Positions 36,001 through 45,287 of a DNA stretch of 64,000 bases are shown in pieces; positions within the stretch are counted from its first letter, which is position 1, and each line of letters starts with the position of its first letter. The notes beneath the pieces were generated by a model. That model ran no database searches. It was given only the letters and a program-made list of their open reading frames with translations, and was not told where the DNA came from. The DNA lies in assembly GCF_006716345.1 (NCBI RefSeq), contig NZ_VFOX01000001.1:806001-870000 (forward strand), in the 5' to 3' direction. Made by a program: the position numbers and the translations under genes. Source of the DNA: Microbacterium saperdae. Its GTDB lineage: Bacteria; Actinomycetota; Actinomycetes; Actinomycetales; Microbacteriaceae.

Positions 36001-37848
36001 ATGTTGATGCAGTCACACTGGGATGGTCGGGGAAGACGATCCATCCGCACGAGCAGCCGGTGCATGGCCCTGATCGGAGCCGGAGCGATCGTGCTCGGCG
36101 GCACGGTGGCGGGCGCGGGAGCGGCAGCGGCCGACGAGGATGACGCGCAGGCGAGGATCTCGCTCACGGGCGATGTCGAGACGCTGAATCCCTTTCTCTC
36201 GGTGCTCTCCACGAGCGATTCGATCCTCATGTACCAGTACGAGCCTCTCGTCGCCTGGGCGGCGGAGGACAACAGCGAGTACCCGGCGATCGCCGAGTCC
36301 TGGGAGGCGAACGCCGACGCGACCGAGTGGACGTTCCATCTCGAGCCCGACGCGATGTGGTCGGACGGTGAGCCCATCGTCGCGGATGACGTGATCTGGA
36401 CGATCGAGGCGATCCAGGACAACGATGCGCTCAAGATGGCCAAGGGGTCGCTCGTCGAGAACATCGCGAGCATCGAGGCACCCGACGACCTGACCGTCGT
36501 GATGACGATGGAGAACCCGCAGGCGCCGAACCCCGGAGCCGATCTGCCGATCGTGCCGAGCCATGTGTGGGCCGCGCTCGATGATCCCGCCGCGTACGAG
36601 AACGATGCCGACACCGTGGGTTCCGGCCCGTTCATCATCACCGAGTCCTCGAAGACGAGCGGCGTGACGATGACGGCGAACCCCCACTACCGGCACGGCG
36701 AGGCGAAGATCGATTCGCTCGTCTGGGTTCCGTACAAGAGCTCGGACGCCGCGGTGCAGGCGCTCAAGACCGGTGAGGTCGATCTGGTCGACGGCCTCAC
36801 GATCGCCCAGTTCGACTCCCTGGACGGTGTCGACGGCATCACCACGATCTCGGCGAAGGGCAACTCGTTCTCCGCCCTGGCCATCAACCCGGGCGCGAAG
36901 GACATCGACGGCAACGACCTCGGAGACGGCAACCCGGTGCTGCAGGACAAGGTCGTGCGGCAGGCCATCGTGAGGGCGATCGACAACGAGACCCTGCGCG
37001 CCAAGATCCTGCAGGGTCTCGGAGACCCGGGGACGGGCACGGTCCCTCCGCGGTACCCGGCGTTCCACTGGAACATCGCCCCCGAAGATCTTCCGCTGGC
37101 GTACGACGCCGACGAGGCAAATCGGATGCTCGATGAGGCCGGCTACGAGCGCGGCGCGGACGGAGTACGACTGGACAAGTCCGGCAACCCGATCGACCTG
37201 CGCATCATGGGGCGCTCCTCGAGCTCGAACAGCCAGCAGGCTGCCGACTTCATCGGCCCGTGGCTGGAGGAGATCGGTATCAAGACCACCGTCTCGATGC
37301 TCTCCGACGCCCAGGTCAACGACGAATCGGTGCTCGGACGCTACGACATGTACTTCACCGGATGGGGGATGGGCCCCGATCCCGACTTCATGATGTCGAT
37401 CAATCTCTGCAGCTCGCGACCCAACGCGGACGGGTCCGGCGCGACGAGCGAGTCGAACTGGTGCGATCCCGCGTTCGATGAGCTCTACGCCCAGCAGCAC
37501 TCCGAGACCGATCCCGACAAGCGTGCAGCGCTGGTCCTGGAGATGCAGCAGCTGAAGTACGACGCGGCCGTCAACAACGTCATGTTCTTCGACGCCCGCT
37601 TCCAGGCGTACCGCTCCGACCGTTTCACCGACGCGCAGCTGCAGCCGGCCGAGGGCGGAGTGCTGCTCCGTCAGAACGGCCCCTGGGGCGTCTACTCGCT
37701 CACCCCGGTGGCCGGTACCGGCGACGAGACTGCCGCCGACGGCGGAGCGGCGGGCTGGTGGATCGCCGGAGGCATCGGCGCCGTCATCCTGGTCGGCGGA
37801 GGGATCCTCCTGAGCCGCCGCCGCGCGCAGGCCGGCGACCGGGAGTAG
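36001..37848 (+). CDS. peptide ABC transporter substrate-binding protein, C-terminally anchored
   Basis: A 615-residue family 5 extracellular solute-binding protein (DppA/OppA type). An N-terminal signal (RRSIRTSSRCMALIGAG, then the AAAADED cleavage region) lacks a convincing lipobox. Family marks include GDVETLNPFLSVL, DAMWSDGEPIVADDVIWT and YMYFTGWG-like segments near residue 460. Unusually, the C-terminus has a transmembrane helix (GWWIAGGIGAVILVGGGILL) followed by SRRRAQAGDRE, so the protein is probably membrane-anchored at its C-terminal end instead of by a lipid. Start ATG 36001 (GGGAG 3 bases away) or 36007. First gene of the transport operon. Confidence 0.9.
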   Translation: MLMQSHWDGRGRRSIRTSSRCMALIGAGAIVLGGTVAGAGAAAADEDDAQARISLTGDVETLNPFLSVLSTSDSILMYQYEPLVAWAAEDNSEYPAIAESWEANADATEWTFHLEPDAMWSDGEPIVADDVIWTIEAIQDNDALKMAKGSLVENIASIEAPDDLTVVMTMENPQAPNPGADLPIVPSHVWAALDDPAAYENDADTVGSGPFIITESSKTSGVTMTANPHYRHGEAKIDSLVWVPYKSSDAAVQALKTGEVDLVDGLTIAQFDSLDGVDGITTISAKGNSFSALAINPGAKDIDGNDLGDGNPVLQDKVVRQAIVRAIDNETLRAKILQGLGDPGTGTVPPRYPAFHWNIAPEDLPLAYDADEANRMLDEAGYERGADGVRLDKSGNPIDLRIMGRSSSSNSQQAADFIGPWLEEIGIKTTVSMLSDAQVNDESVLGRYDMYFTGWGMGPDPDFMMSINLCSSRPNADGSGATSESNWCDPAFDELYAQQHSETDPDKRAALVLEMQQLKYDAAVNNVMFFDARFQAYRSDRFTDAQLQPAEGGVLLRQNGPWGVYSLTPVAGTGDETAADGGAAGWWIAGGIGAVILVGGGILLSRRRAQAGDRE

Positions 37849-37853
37849 TCGAC

Positions 37854-38912
37854 ATGGCTGACAACGTGGTGACCGGAGGGGGCGACACGCTCGTCCCCTC
37901 CGGGGCGCCCGCTGCCGAGATCGACGAGCCGCGCCGGGGCACCTCCTGGGCGCGGTATGCGCTCGGCAAAGCCGGGGGTGCGCTCGTCTCGCTGCTCATG
38001 GTGATCGTCCTCGGATTCTTCGCGTTCCGGATCCTCCCGGGAGACCCGGTGCGCTCGCTGACACACGGCCGTCGCGTGAGCGTCGACCAGCTGGAGGCCA
38101 TCCGTCGCGAACTGGGGCTCGACCAACCGCTCCCGAGCCAGTTCTGGCGATACCTCACGGATCTGCTGCGCGGAGATCTCGGGTACTCCTACACGAACAA
38201 CGAGGATGTCTCCCAGCTGATCCTCGAGCGGATGGGACCGACTCTCCTGCTCACCGGAACCGCGTTCGCGATGTCGCTTGCGCTGGGACTGTGGCTCGGT
38301 CAACGCGCGGCGTGGCGACGGGGCAGCCTCTTCGATCGCGTGCACACCGGGATCGCGCTGACCCTGTGGTCGGTGCCCACCTTCTGGTTCGGGCTGCTCC
38401 TGCTGCTGTTGTTCGCCGGAACGCTCCACTGGTTCCCCACCGGCGGCATGGTGACGGCGGGGACACGCCTGGAGGGCATCGCCTACGTGCTCGACGTCGC
38501 CCACCATCTCGTCCTGCCCGCGATCACGATGGCAGCCGTCGTCTACGCGCAGTACCTCCTGGTCATGCGCGCCTCGCTGCTGGAGGAGATGACGGCCGAC
38601 TACCTGGTCACCGCGCGGGCGAAAGGTCTGAACGAGGATCGCGTGCGTCGTGTGCACGCTGTCCCGAATGCCCTGCTCCCGACGGTGACGTTGATCTTCC
38701 TCGCCATCGGCGGTCTCATCAGCGGAGGCGTCTCCGTGGAGACCGTCTTCTCCTGGCCGGGGCTCGGCTACCTCACCTTCCAAGCGCTCAGCGCTCCCGA
38801 CTTCCCTGTGCTGCAGGGGACGTTCGTGGTCTTCTCCGCCATCGTCATCGCGATGAACTTCATCGCGGACCTGGTCTATCGCGTTCTCGACCCAAGGCTG
38901 CGTACCGCATGA
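37854..38912 (+). CDS. peptide ABC transporter permease, DppB type
   Basis: A 352-residue inner-membrane permease with a 35-residue polar N-terminal extension, six hydrophobic segments, the FRILPGDPVRSL motif near residue 60 that marks DppB/OppB proteins, and the EAA loop (DYLVTARAKGLNEDRVRR, near residue 255) that couples to the ATPase. GGGAG lies 8 bases upstream of ATG 37854, five bases after the binding-protein stop. It overlaps the next permease by 4 bases (ATGA). Confidence 0.93.
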   Translation: MADNVVTGGGDTLVPSGAPAAEIDEPRRGTSWARYALGKAGGALVSLLMVIVLGFFAFRILPGDPVRSLTHGRRVSVDQLEAIRRELGLDQPLPSQFWRYLTDLLRGDLGYSYTNNEDVSQLILERMGPTLLLTGTAFAMSLALGLWLGQRAAWRRGSLFDRVHTGIALTLWSVPTFWFGLLLLLLFAGTLHWFPTGGMVTAGTRLEGIAYVLDVAHHLVLPAITMAAVVYAQYLLVMRASLLEEMTADYLVTARAKGLNEDRVRRVHAVPNALLPTVTLIFLAIGGLISGGVSVETVFSWPGLGYLTFQALSAPDFPVLQGTFVVFSAIVIAMNFIADLVYRVLDPRLRTA

Positions 38913-39823
38913 CTCAGATCCTCGAATCCCCGCGTCCCGCCGCCCGCAGTGTCGCAGCGGCCCGACGACGAGCCCGACTCGCGGAGGTCTGGCGCGAGTT
39001 CCGCACCCACCGATCCGGTGTCATCGGTCTCGTCATCCTGATCATCGTGATCGCGCTGGCGGCCCTCGCCCCCGTGCTGTTCCCGGCAGAGATGCTGGAC
39101 GTCACGAAGATCGACAACCCCCTGAACGCGCCCCCCAGCGTCGGCCTCCCGCTCGGCACCGATCCGTCCGGTCGCAGTGTCCTCGCGATGCTGGTGTGGG
39201 GCGCCCGCGCTTCGCTGTTGGTCGGCTTCGCCGCCACGCTCGTGTCGATGGTGATCGGCACAGCCGTCGGGATGGCCTCGGGACACTTCCGGGGCGCGAC
39301 TCAGGCCGTGCTGCTGCGCATCGTCGACTTCTTCCTCGTCGTGCCCTCGCTCGTGCTGGCGATCGTCCTCTCCAGCGTCCTGGGGGCGGGAGTGACGACC
39401 ATCATCGTCGCGATCGGCGTGACCTCCTGGGCGTCGACCGCGAGGTTGGTGCGCTCTCAGACGCTCACCGTGGAGTCGCGCGGGTACATCGAACGCTCCT
39501 GGGCACTCGGCGCCGGGGACGGACACATCCTATGGAAGCACGTGCTCCCCGCCGTCCTGCCGCTGGTGCTGGCGAACACCACGCTCACCGTCGGATCGGC
39601 GATCATCTCCGAGTCCACCCTGGCCTTCCTGGGGCTCGGGGACCCATCGACGATCTCCTGGGGCTCGATGCTGAAGCTCGCGCTCGATACCGGAGCCGCG
39701 ACCGCCGGGTACTGGTGGTATCTGCTCCCCCCTGGCCTCGCCATCGTGGTCGTCGTGCTGGCGTTCACGCTCGCGGGCCGCGCATTCGAAGCTGTTGTGA
39801 ACCCGACGTTGCGAGGTCGATGA
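38909..39823 (+). CDS. peptide ABC transporter permease, DppC type
   Basis: A 304-residue permease of the DppC/OppC type with a cytoplasmic N-terminus (WREFRTHRSGVIGL), the periplasmic PPSVGLPLGTDPSGRSVLA motif (in part: LGTDPSGRSVLA, near residue 85) typical of DppC, and the EAA loop ERSWALGAGDGHILWKHVLP near residue 200. It overlaps DppB by 4 bases and the ATPase start by one to four bases, so translation is coupled through the operon. Confidence 0.93.
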   Translation: MTQILESPRPAARSVAAARRRARLAEVWREFRTHRSGVIGLVILIIVIALAALAPVLFPAEMLDVTKIDNPLNAPPSVGLPLGTDPSGRSVLAMLVWGARASLLVGFAATLVSMVIGTAVGMASGHFRGATQAVLLRIVDFFLVVPSLVLAIVLSSVLGAGVTTIIVAIGVTSWASTARLVRSQTLTVESRGYIERSWALGAGDGHILWKHVLPAVLPLVLANTTLTVGSAIISESTLAFLGLGDPSTISWGSMLKLALDTGAATAGYWWYLLPPGLAIVVVVLAFTLAGRAFEAVVNPTLRGR

Positions 39824-41550
39824 TGCCGAGTCTGAAGTTCGAGGATGTCCGAATCAGCTACTCCACGTTCGAGAAGGGCGGCCGAGGCACCGTGGAAGCG
39901 GTGCGCGGTGTCACTCTCGACGTGCCGGAGGGGTCGACGATCGGACTCGCCGGTGAGTCGGGATGCGGAAAGTCCACGCTCGCGATGAGCGTGCTGCGGC
40001 TGTTGCCGCGGAACGCCCGCATCGACGGGCGCATCCTGCTCGGGGAGGAGTCGGTCGCCGATATGGGGTGGCGGCGGCTGCGTGCGGTCCGCTGGACCGA
40101 GGCGGCGATCGTGTTCCAGGGAGCCATGCACTCGCTCAACCCCGTGCAGCGGGTGGGCGATCAGATCGTGGAGGCTCTCGTGCTGCACGCGACAGGGAGC
40201 CGCGAGAAGTACCGTGAGCGCGCCGAGCAGGACCGGCGTGTGGCCGAGTTGCTGCAGCAGGTCGATCTGCCGAAGTCGAAGGCGCGGTCGTACCCTCATG
40301 AGCTCTCCGGCGGGCAGAAGCAGCGCGTGATGATCGCCCTCGCACTTGCGTGCGAACCGGAGATCATCATCGCGGACGAGCCGACGACCGCCCTCGACGT
40401 GATCGTGCAGGCGCAGATCCTGAACCTGCTGAAGCAGATGGTCCGTGAACGCGGTCTGTCCCTCATCATGATCAGCCATGACCTCTCCGTGCTCGCGTCC
40501 ACCTGCGAACGCATCGTGGTGATGCAGCAGGGGAAGATCGTGGAGGAGGGGCCCTCGGCCGAGGTGATGTCGAATCCGCAGCATCCGCACACGAGGGCGC
40601 TCGCAGCGGCGTTCCCCACCATCGGCGACTGGTCCTCGCGTCTGGCGCTCCCGACGTACACGTCTCCCGAGGCGCCGGGACCGAACGGCCCCGGCTCGCG
40701 TCCGGCTCCCGACCTGACCGAGATCTCGTCGACGCCGACCGGCCTGCTCTCGCTCACGGATGCGGTGATCGCGGTGCGCGGCGTGACGGTCTCCTTCGGC
40801 AGGGGCGACCGCGGACACGTGGCCGTCGATGACGTCGACCTCACGTGCCGACCGGGCGAGATCATCGCGCTGGTCGGGCAGTCGGGATCAGGGAAGACGA
40901 CTCTCGCGCGCACGATCCTCGGGCTGCAGCAGCCGACCAGCGGCGACGTCATGTACCGAGGGCGCCCGCTGTCCACGCGCCGGAAGGGTCTCAAGGACTA
41001 CCGCTCGCGGGTGCAGTTCGTCCTGCAGGATCCTTCGGCGGCGCTGAACCCGCGACAATCCGTGTACGAAGCCGTCGCCGAGGGGCCGCGGTTGCACCGG
41101 CTGCCGGGCGATGAGCGTGACATCGTGGCACAGGCTCTCGCAGACGCCGAGCTGACACCGCCGGAGAAGTACTTCCAGGCGATCCCGCAGGAGTTGTCGG
41201 GAGGGCAGCGCCAGCGGGTCGTGATCGCGGGAGCGCTCGCTCTCGGTCCGGAGTTCCTGGTCGCCGACGAACCCGTCGCGAGCCTGGATGCCTCTGTGCG
41301 CGCCGGCGTGCTCGCACTGCTGCTCCGCCTGCGCTGCGAACGGGGGCTGGGGGCTCTCGTCATCACCCACGACCTGGGGCTGGCGTGGAACATCGCCGAT
41401 CGCGTCGCCGTGATGTATCGAGGCAGGATCGTCGAGCACGGCACGGTGGAAGACGTTCTCCTGGACCCGCAGCACGAGTACACGAAGCGTCTCCTCTCCG
41501 TCGTCCCTTCGCGGGAGTTGCGCGAGCGTCCGACGGGAGAAACCCGTTGA
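39823..41550 (+). CDS. peptide ABC transporter double ATPase (DppD-DppF fusion)
   Basis: A 575-residue protein with two complete ABC ATPase domains in one chain. The first has Walker A GESGCGKST (about residue 45), signature LSGGQKQR and Walker B IIADEPT; the second has Walker A GQSGSGKTT (about residue 350), signature LSGGQRQR and Walker B LVADEPV. A linker of about 60 residues joins them. It energises the DppBC pore. ATG at 39823 has GAGG at a workable 6-base spacing; ATG 39820 is the alternative. It runs into the LD-carboxypeptidase gene through a TTGA overlap. Confidence 0.93.
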   Translation: MPSLKFEDVRISYSTFEKGGRGTVEAVRGVTLDVPEGSTIGLAGESGCGKSTLAMSVLRLLPRNARIDGRILLGEESVADMGWRRLRAVRWTEAAIVFQGAMHSLNPVQRVGDQIVEALVLHATGSREKYRERAEQDRRVAELLQQVDLPKSKARSYPHELSGGQKQRVMIALALACEPEIIIADEPTTALDVIVQAQILNLLKQMVRERGLSLIMISHDLSVLASTCERIVVMQQGKIVEEGPSAEVMSNPQHPHTRALAAAFPTIGDWSSRLALPTYTSPEAPGPNGPGSRPAPDLTEISSTPTGLLSLTDAVIAVRGVTVSFGRGDRGHVAVDDVDLTCRPGEIIALVGQSGSGKTTLARTILGLQQPTSGDVMYRGRPLSTRRKGLKDYRSRVQFVLQDPSAALNPRQSVYEAVAEGPRLHRLPGDERDIVAQALADAELTPPEKYFQAIPQELSGGQRQRVVIAGALALGPEFLVADEPVASLDASVRAGVLALLLRLRCERGLGALVITHDLGLAWNIADRVAVMYRGRIVEHGTVEDVLLDPQHEYTKRLLSVVPSRELRERPTGETR

Positions 41551-42470
41551 GCGCGGCCACGCTGCCAGGACCGGTGCGGCACGGCGATCGGGTCGCGCTG
41601 GTCGCGCCCTCGAGCGCGATCTCCGAGGAACGGCTGGCGGAGGCGCTCGATCTGCTCGCGACGTGGGATCTGGAGCCGGTGCTCGGAGCCCACGTGCGGG
41701 ACACGCATCCCCGTGCGGGCACCTACCTCGCGGGCACGGATGCCGATCGTGCGGCGGATCTAATGCAGGCGTGGACGGATGACTCGGTCACCGCCGTGCT
41801 CTGCCTGTGCGGAGGGTACGGAGCCGTGCGGATCCTGGACCACCTCGACGTGCAACGGCTGCGGCCCGCGCGCCCCAAGCTCCTGGTCGGGTCGTCGGAC
41901 ATCACCGGACTCCACGAGTTCTGGGAGCGCGAGCTCGGAGTGCCCACCCTGTTCGCGCCGATGCTCGGCACCCACGACCTCATGAGCGACCCGGGGAACA
42001 TCACCGCGCTGCACCGCTCGCTGTTCACCGCGGTGGAGAATCGCACGCTGCAGGCTCCGGGGGCCGAGGCGATCGTCGAAGGGCAGGCAGCGGGGACGCT
42101 CACGGGCGGCAACCTGAGCCTGCTCGCCATGACCACGGGATCTCACACGTCCGGCTCGCGCGCGGCGGGGAAGATCGTGCTCCTGGAGGATGTCGAGGAG
42201 AAGACCTACCGGATCGACGGCTTCCTGGTCTCGCTTCTGCGCTCGGGCTACTTCGACGGCGCGGTCGGAATCGCGCTCGGCACCTGGCATGAGTGCGGAC
42301 CGCTGCCGGAGATCCGTGCTCTCGCCGAAGAACTCCTCGCGCCGCTCGGCATCCCGCTCATCTGGGGGCTCCCCTTCGGGCACGGCCCGAGCGTCGACAC
42401 GGTGCCGCTGGGGGTGCCGGCGCGGATCATCGCGGATGCCGGTCGGCCGCGGATCGATCTGCTCCGGTGA
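41547..42470 (+). CDS. S66-family LD-carboxypeptidase
   Basis: S66 enzymes (LdcA, YkfA) remove the terminal D-Ala from the murein tetrapeptide L-Ala-gamma-D-Glu-DAP-D-Ala; the MccF branch cleaves microcin C-type compounds. The 307-residue protein has GDRVALVAPSS near residue 13, the CLCGGYGAVRILDHLD segment, the nucleophile in LVGSSDITGLHEF (Ser117), the Glu in LLEDVEEKTYRIDG and the His of LPFGHGPS near residue 283, so the Ser-Glu-His triad looks complete. TTG at 41547 is the start: it overlaps the ATPase stop (TTGA), has GGGAG 7 bases upstream and fits the family N-terminus. No signal peptide, hence cytoplasmic. Confidence 0.9.
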   Translation: MSAATLPGPVRHGDRVALVAPSSAISEERLAEALDLLATWDLEPVLGAHVRDTHPRAGTYLAGTDADRAADLMQAWTDDSVTAVLCLCGGYGAVRILDHLDVQRLRPARPKLLVGSSDITGLHEFWERELGVPTLFAPMLGTHDLMSDPGNITALHRSLFTAVENRTLQAPGAEAIVEGQAAGTLTGGNLSLLAMTTGSHTSGSRAAGKIVLLEDVEEKTYRIDGFLVSLLRSGYFDGAVGIALGTWHECGPLPEIRALAEELLAPLGIPLIWGLPFGHGPSVDTVPLGVPARIIADAGRPRIDLLR

Positions 42471-43750
42471 GCCGCGCCGGAGGTCGCCCGAGCCGGCACG
42501 TGGTGGTCGTCGGCGGCGGGCTCATCGGCCTGTGCGCCGCCTACGCCCTGATGAGAGAGGGACACCGGGTCACGATCATCGAGCGCGATCACCTCGGTGC
42601 CGGAGCGGCGACGGGCAACGCGGGCGAGCTGACCCCGCAACAGGTCGCTCCGCTCGCCTCGCCGCACACGGCGCGCGATGTGCTGGCCGGAGTCTTCTCG
42701 TCGTCGTCGTATCTGTCCATCGCCCCATTGCGGCTTCCGCAGCTCGCGGGCTTCGGGATGGGGTTCCTGCTCTCCTCGACGCATCGGCGACGGGCTCACG
42801 CCACTCGGGCGCTCGCCCAGTTCTCCGCGGCGATCTTCCCCGCTCTGGACCGGATGACCGATGACGGCATCGACACGTCGGGTGGCGGCAGCGGGTATCT
42901 GATGACGTGCACCGACGAACGCGAGCTGGTCGCGGCGCACACGCGCTATCACGCTCGCGCCTCGGAGCGATGGGGTGAGGCACCCGGCGCGATCCTGCGC
43001 GGAGAGGACCTGCGCTCTTTCGAGCCGACTCTGGCTCCTGGGATCGAGGCCGGGTTCCTGCTGCCGGCGGAGCGCTACCTCGATCCGGTCACGTTCGTGG
43101 CCAGCCTCGCCCGGCGGATCACGCAGCAGGGCGCTGATGTGCGAACCGGGCTCACCGCCACGCGGCTCGCCGCCGGCGCTTCCGTGGTGTGCCGTGACGA
43201 GGCAGGCAGGGAATCCACCATCAGCGGTGATCGGGTGATCGTCGCCGCGGGAGCCTGGACCTCTCCGCTCCTGCGCCGCTCGGGGATACGCGCCACGCGG
43301 ATCGTGTCGGGCAAGGGATACAGCTACACGGTGCCGGTCGAGCGGATGCCGCGACACCTCGTGCACTCCATCGATCGGCACTGCGTGGTGATCCCGATGA
43401 ACGATCGACTGCGTGTGGTCGGAATGATGGAGTTCGACGAGCGCCCAGATGCATTCCACCCCGCCCGCCTCCAGGTGCTCACGAAAGCAGCCGGGGGGCT
43501 GATCGCCGGCGCAGATTGGGACAGACGGACCGAGGAATGGGTCGGAGCGAGACCCATGACCGCCGACGGGATGCCCGTGCTGGGCTCGCCGGCGGGAAGG
43601 CCGGAGATCCTCGTGGCGGCAGGGCACAACATGCACGGTCTCTCCCTGGGGCCGGTGACCGGCGAGCTGCTCGCGGCGCTGATCGGCGGTCGGAGCCCGC
43701 AGGTCGCGGGGTCGCCGCTGGATCTCGGCCCGTTCGCGCTCGACCGTTGA
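42467..43750 (+). CDS. FAD-dependent D-amino-acid oxidase/dehydrogenase (DadA-like)
   Basis: A 427-residue DAO-family flavoprotein: the FAD-binding VVVVGGGLIGLCAAYALMREG at about residues 12-32 (in part VVGGGLIGLCAAY), ERDHLGAGAATGNAGE, which is the DadA-type pattern, and a late AAGHNMHGLSLGPVTGELL segment that closes the FAD site. DadA converts D-Ala to pyruvate. It lies directly behind the LD-carboxypeptidase that would release D-Ala. GTG at 42467 is set by the 4-base GTGA overlap. The longer frame from 42293 is not supported. Confidence 0.85.
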   Translation: MSRAGGRPSRHVVVVGGGLIGLCAAYALMREGHRVTIIERDHLGAGAATGNAGELTPQQVAPLASPHTARDVLAGVFSSSSYLSIAPLRLPQLAGFGMGFLLSSTHRRRAHATRALAQFSAAIFPALDRMTDDGIDTSGGGSGYLMTCTDERELVAAHTRYHARASERWGEAPGAILRGEDLRSFEPTLAPGIEAGFLLPAERYLDPVTFVASLARRITQQGADVRTGLTATRLAAGASVVCRDEAGRESTISGDRVIVAAGAWTSPLLRRSGIRATRIVSGKGYSYTVPVERMPRHLVHSIDRHCVVIPMNDRLRVVGMMEFDERPDAFHPARLQVLTKAAGGLIAGADWDRRTEEWVGARPMTADGMPVLGSPAGRPEILVAAGHNMHGLSLGPVTGELLAALIGGRSPQVAGSPLDLGPFALDR

Positions 43751-43824
43751 GCGACGCTCCGCCCGCGGCGGCGACCCCGCTGCGATGGCCATGCCAGAAG
43801 ACGAAGAAGATGGGGAAACGATGA
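43747..43824 (+). CDS. 25-residue ORF bridging the oxidase and decarboxylase genes (doubtful)
   Basis: TTG at 43747 overlaps the oxidase stop (TTGA), and the TGA at 43822-43824 overlaps the decarboxylase ATG (ATGA), so both ends fit translational coupling. The peptide is basic (PLRWPCQKTKKMGKR at its end). It may be a genuine coupling leader or chance; no ribosome site is seen. Confidence 0.25.
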   Translation: MSDAPPAAATPLRWPCQKTKKMGKR

Positions 43825-45287
43825 CGACCGACGTGTCCGATCCGAACGAGATCGACCAGCGGGTCTTCCCGCCGACGGCCCGGCGCGATCCGCGGACCGG
43901 AGAGCTCCTGCTCGGAGCGGTGCGCACGTCCGCGTTGATCGCCCAGTACGGCTCACCGCTCTACGTGCTCGACGAGGATGTGGCCAGGTCGCGTGCTCGC
44001 CGGATCCGCGCGGCGCTCGAGGCGGAGGCCGAGAGGATCGGCACGACGGCGACCGTCTACTACGCGGGCAAGGCACTGCTGTGCGTCGATGTCGCGCGGT
44101 GGATGGCGGAGGAGGGCCTGGCCATCGACGTCGCCAGCGGCGGCGAACTCGCCGTCGCGCTCGCCGCCGGCGTGGAGCCGTCCCGGATCGGATTCCACGG
44201 CAACAACAAATCGGAGCAGGAGATCGGCCGGGCGATCGCGGCGGGCGTCGGCACGATCGTCATCGACAGTGAGATCGAGACGGAGCGCATCGCGGCGGCC
44301 GCGAAAGCAGCGGGAGTCACGCAGCGCGTTCGGCTGCGGGTGAACAGCGGTGTGCACGCCTCCACCCACGACTACCTCGCCACGGCGCACGAGGACCAGA
44401 AGTTCGGTCAGCCCCTGCGCGATGCGCCGCGTCTGGTGGCCGCGATCCTCGCGCATGACGGCTTGGAGTTCGTCGGGCTCCACTGCCACATCGGATCGCA
44501 GATCTTCGGTACTGACGGGTTCAGAGAGTCAGCCCGACGCCTGATGCGCGTCTATCCCGAATTGGCGCGGCTCGCCGGACGGTCGATCCCCGAGCTCAAC
44601 CTCGGGGGCGGGTTCGGCATCGCCTACACGAGTGCGCAGGCCGAGGATGTACCGACGATCGCCACCGTCGCGCGTGAACTCGCCGACATGGTCGCCGACT
44701 GCGCGCGCGAGTTCGGGGTTCCGGTTCCTCACCTGGCCTTCGAGCCGGGGCGCGTCGTGGTCGGACCGGCGGGGGTCACGCTCTACACGGTCGGGACAAC
44801 CAAGCCGGTACCGCTCGCGGGGAGCGATGCGGCCGGTCCCGCCGATCTCGGCTACGGCGAGCGCCTGTATGTGAGCGTCGACGGCGGGATGAGCGACAAC
44901 GCGCGCCCTGCGCTGTACGGAGCCGACTACCAGGTCCGCATCGCCAACCGGACCAGCGACGCGGCGGCGGCCCTCGTGCGCGTCGTGGGCAAGCACTGCG
45001 AGTCCGGCGACGTCGTCGTGCAGCGTGACGTGATCCCCGAGGATGTACGACCGGGCGACACTCTTGTCGTCGCTGCCACGGGAGCATATTGCTGGTCGCT
45101 CGCGAGCAACTACAACTACCTGCCGCGGCCGCCCGTCGTCGCCGTCTCCGGTCGCGGGGTGCGCCTCATCGTGCACGGGGAGACCGAAGACGATCTGCTG
45201 GCGAAGAGTGTGTCCTGGCGCCCTGGCGGTGCTGTTCACACCGCCTCCTCACAGGACGTGGTTCACCGCCCGTCATCCGGGCGGTGA
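43821..45287 (+). CDS. diaminopimelate decarboxylase-like enzyme
   Basis: A 488-residue fold-III PLP decarboxylase of the LysA type, which turns meso-DAP into L-lysine and CO2. It has YYAGKALL with the PLP lysine near residue 78, IDVASGGELAVAL, HCHIGSQIF, LGGGFGI, FEPGR and KHCESGDVVV, with the Cys of the neighbouring subunit active site. The usual biosynthetic lysA neighbours (argS, hom, thrB) are missing; instead it closes the murein-peptide operon, pointing to a catabolic role on imported DAP. ATG 43821 (GGGGA upstream) is preferred over 43785. The last ten codons form the left arm of the terminator. Confidence 0.88.
   Translation: MTTDVSDPNEIDQRVFPPTARRDPRTGELLLGAVRTSALIAQYGSPLYVLDEDVARSRARRIRAALEAEAERIGTTATVYYAGKALLCVDVARWMAEEGLAIDVASGGELAVALAAGVEPSRIGFHGNNKSEQEIGRAIAAGVGTIVIDSEIETERIAAAAKAAGVTQRVRLRVNSGVHASTHDYLATAHEDQKFGQPLRDAPRLVAAILAHDGLEFVGLHCHIGSQIFGTDGFRESARRLMRVYPELARLAGRSIPELNLGGGFGIAYTSAQAEDVPTIATVARELADMVADCAREFGVPVPHLAFEPGRVVVGPAGVTLYTVGTTKPVPLAGSDAAGPADLGYGERLYVSVDGGMSDNARPALYGADYQVRIANRTSDAAAALVRVVGKHCESGDVVVQRDVIPEDVRPGDTLVVAATGAYCWSLASNYNYLPRPPVVAVSGRGVRLIVHGETEDDLLAKSVSWRPGGAVHTASSQDVVHRPSSGR

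Noticed and set aside
41547..42470. Reading the S66 enzyme as a microcin C immunity protein (MccF)
   Set aside because: Possible in principle, but the DAP decarboxylase and D-amino-acid oxidase in the same operon fit LdcA/YkfA-type murein-peptide cleavage better.
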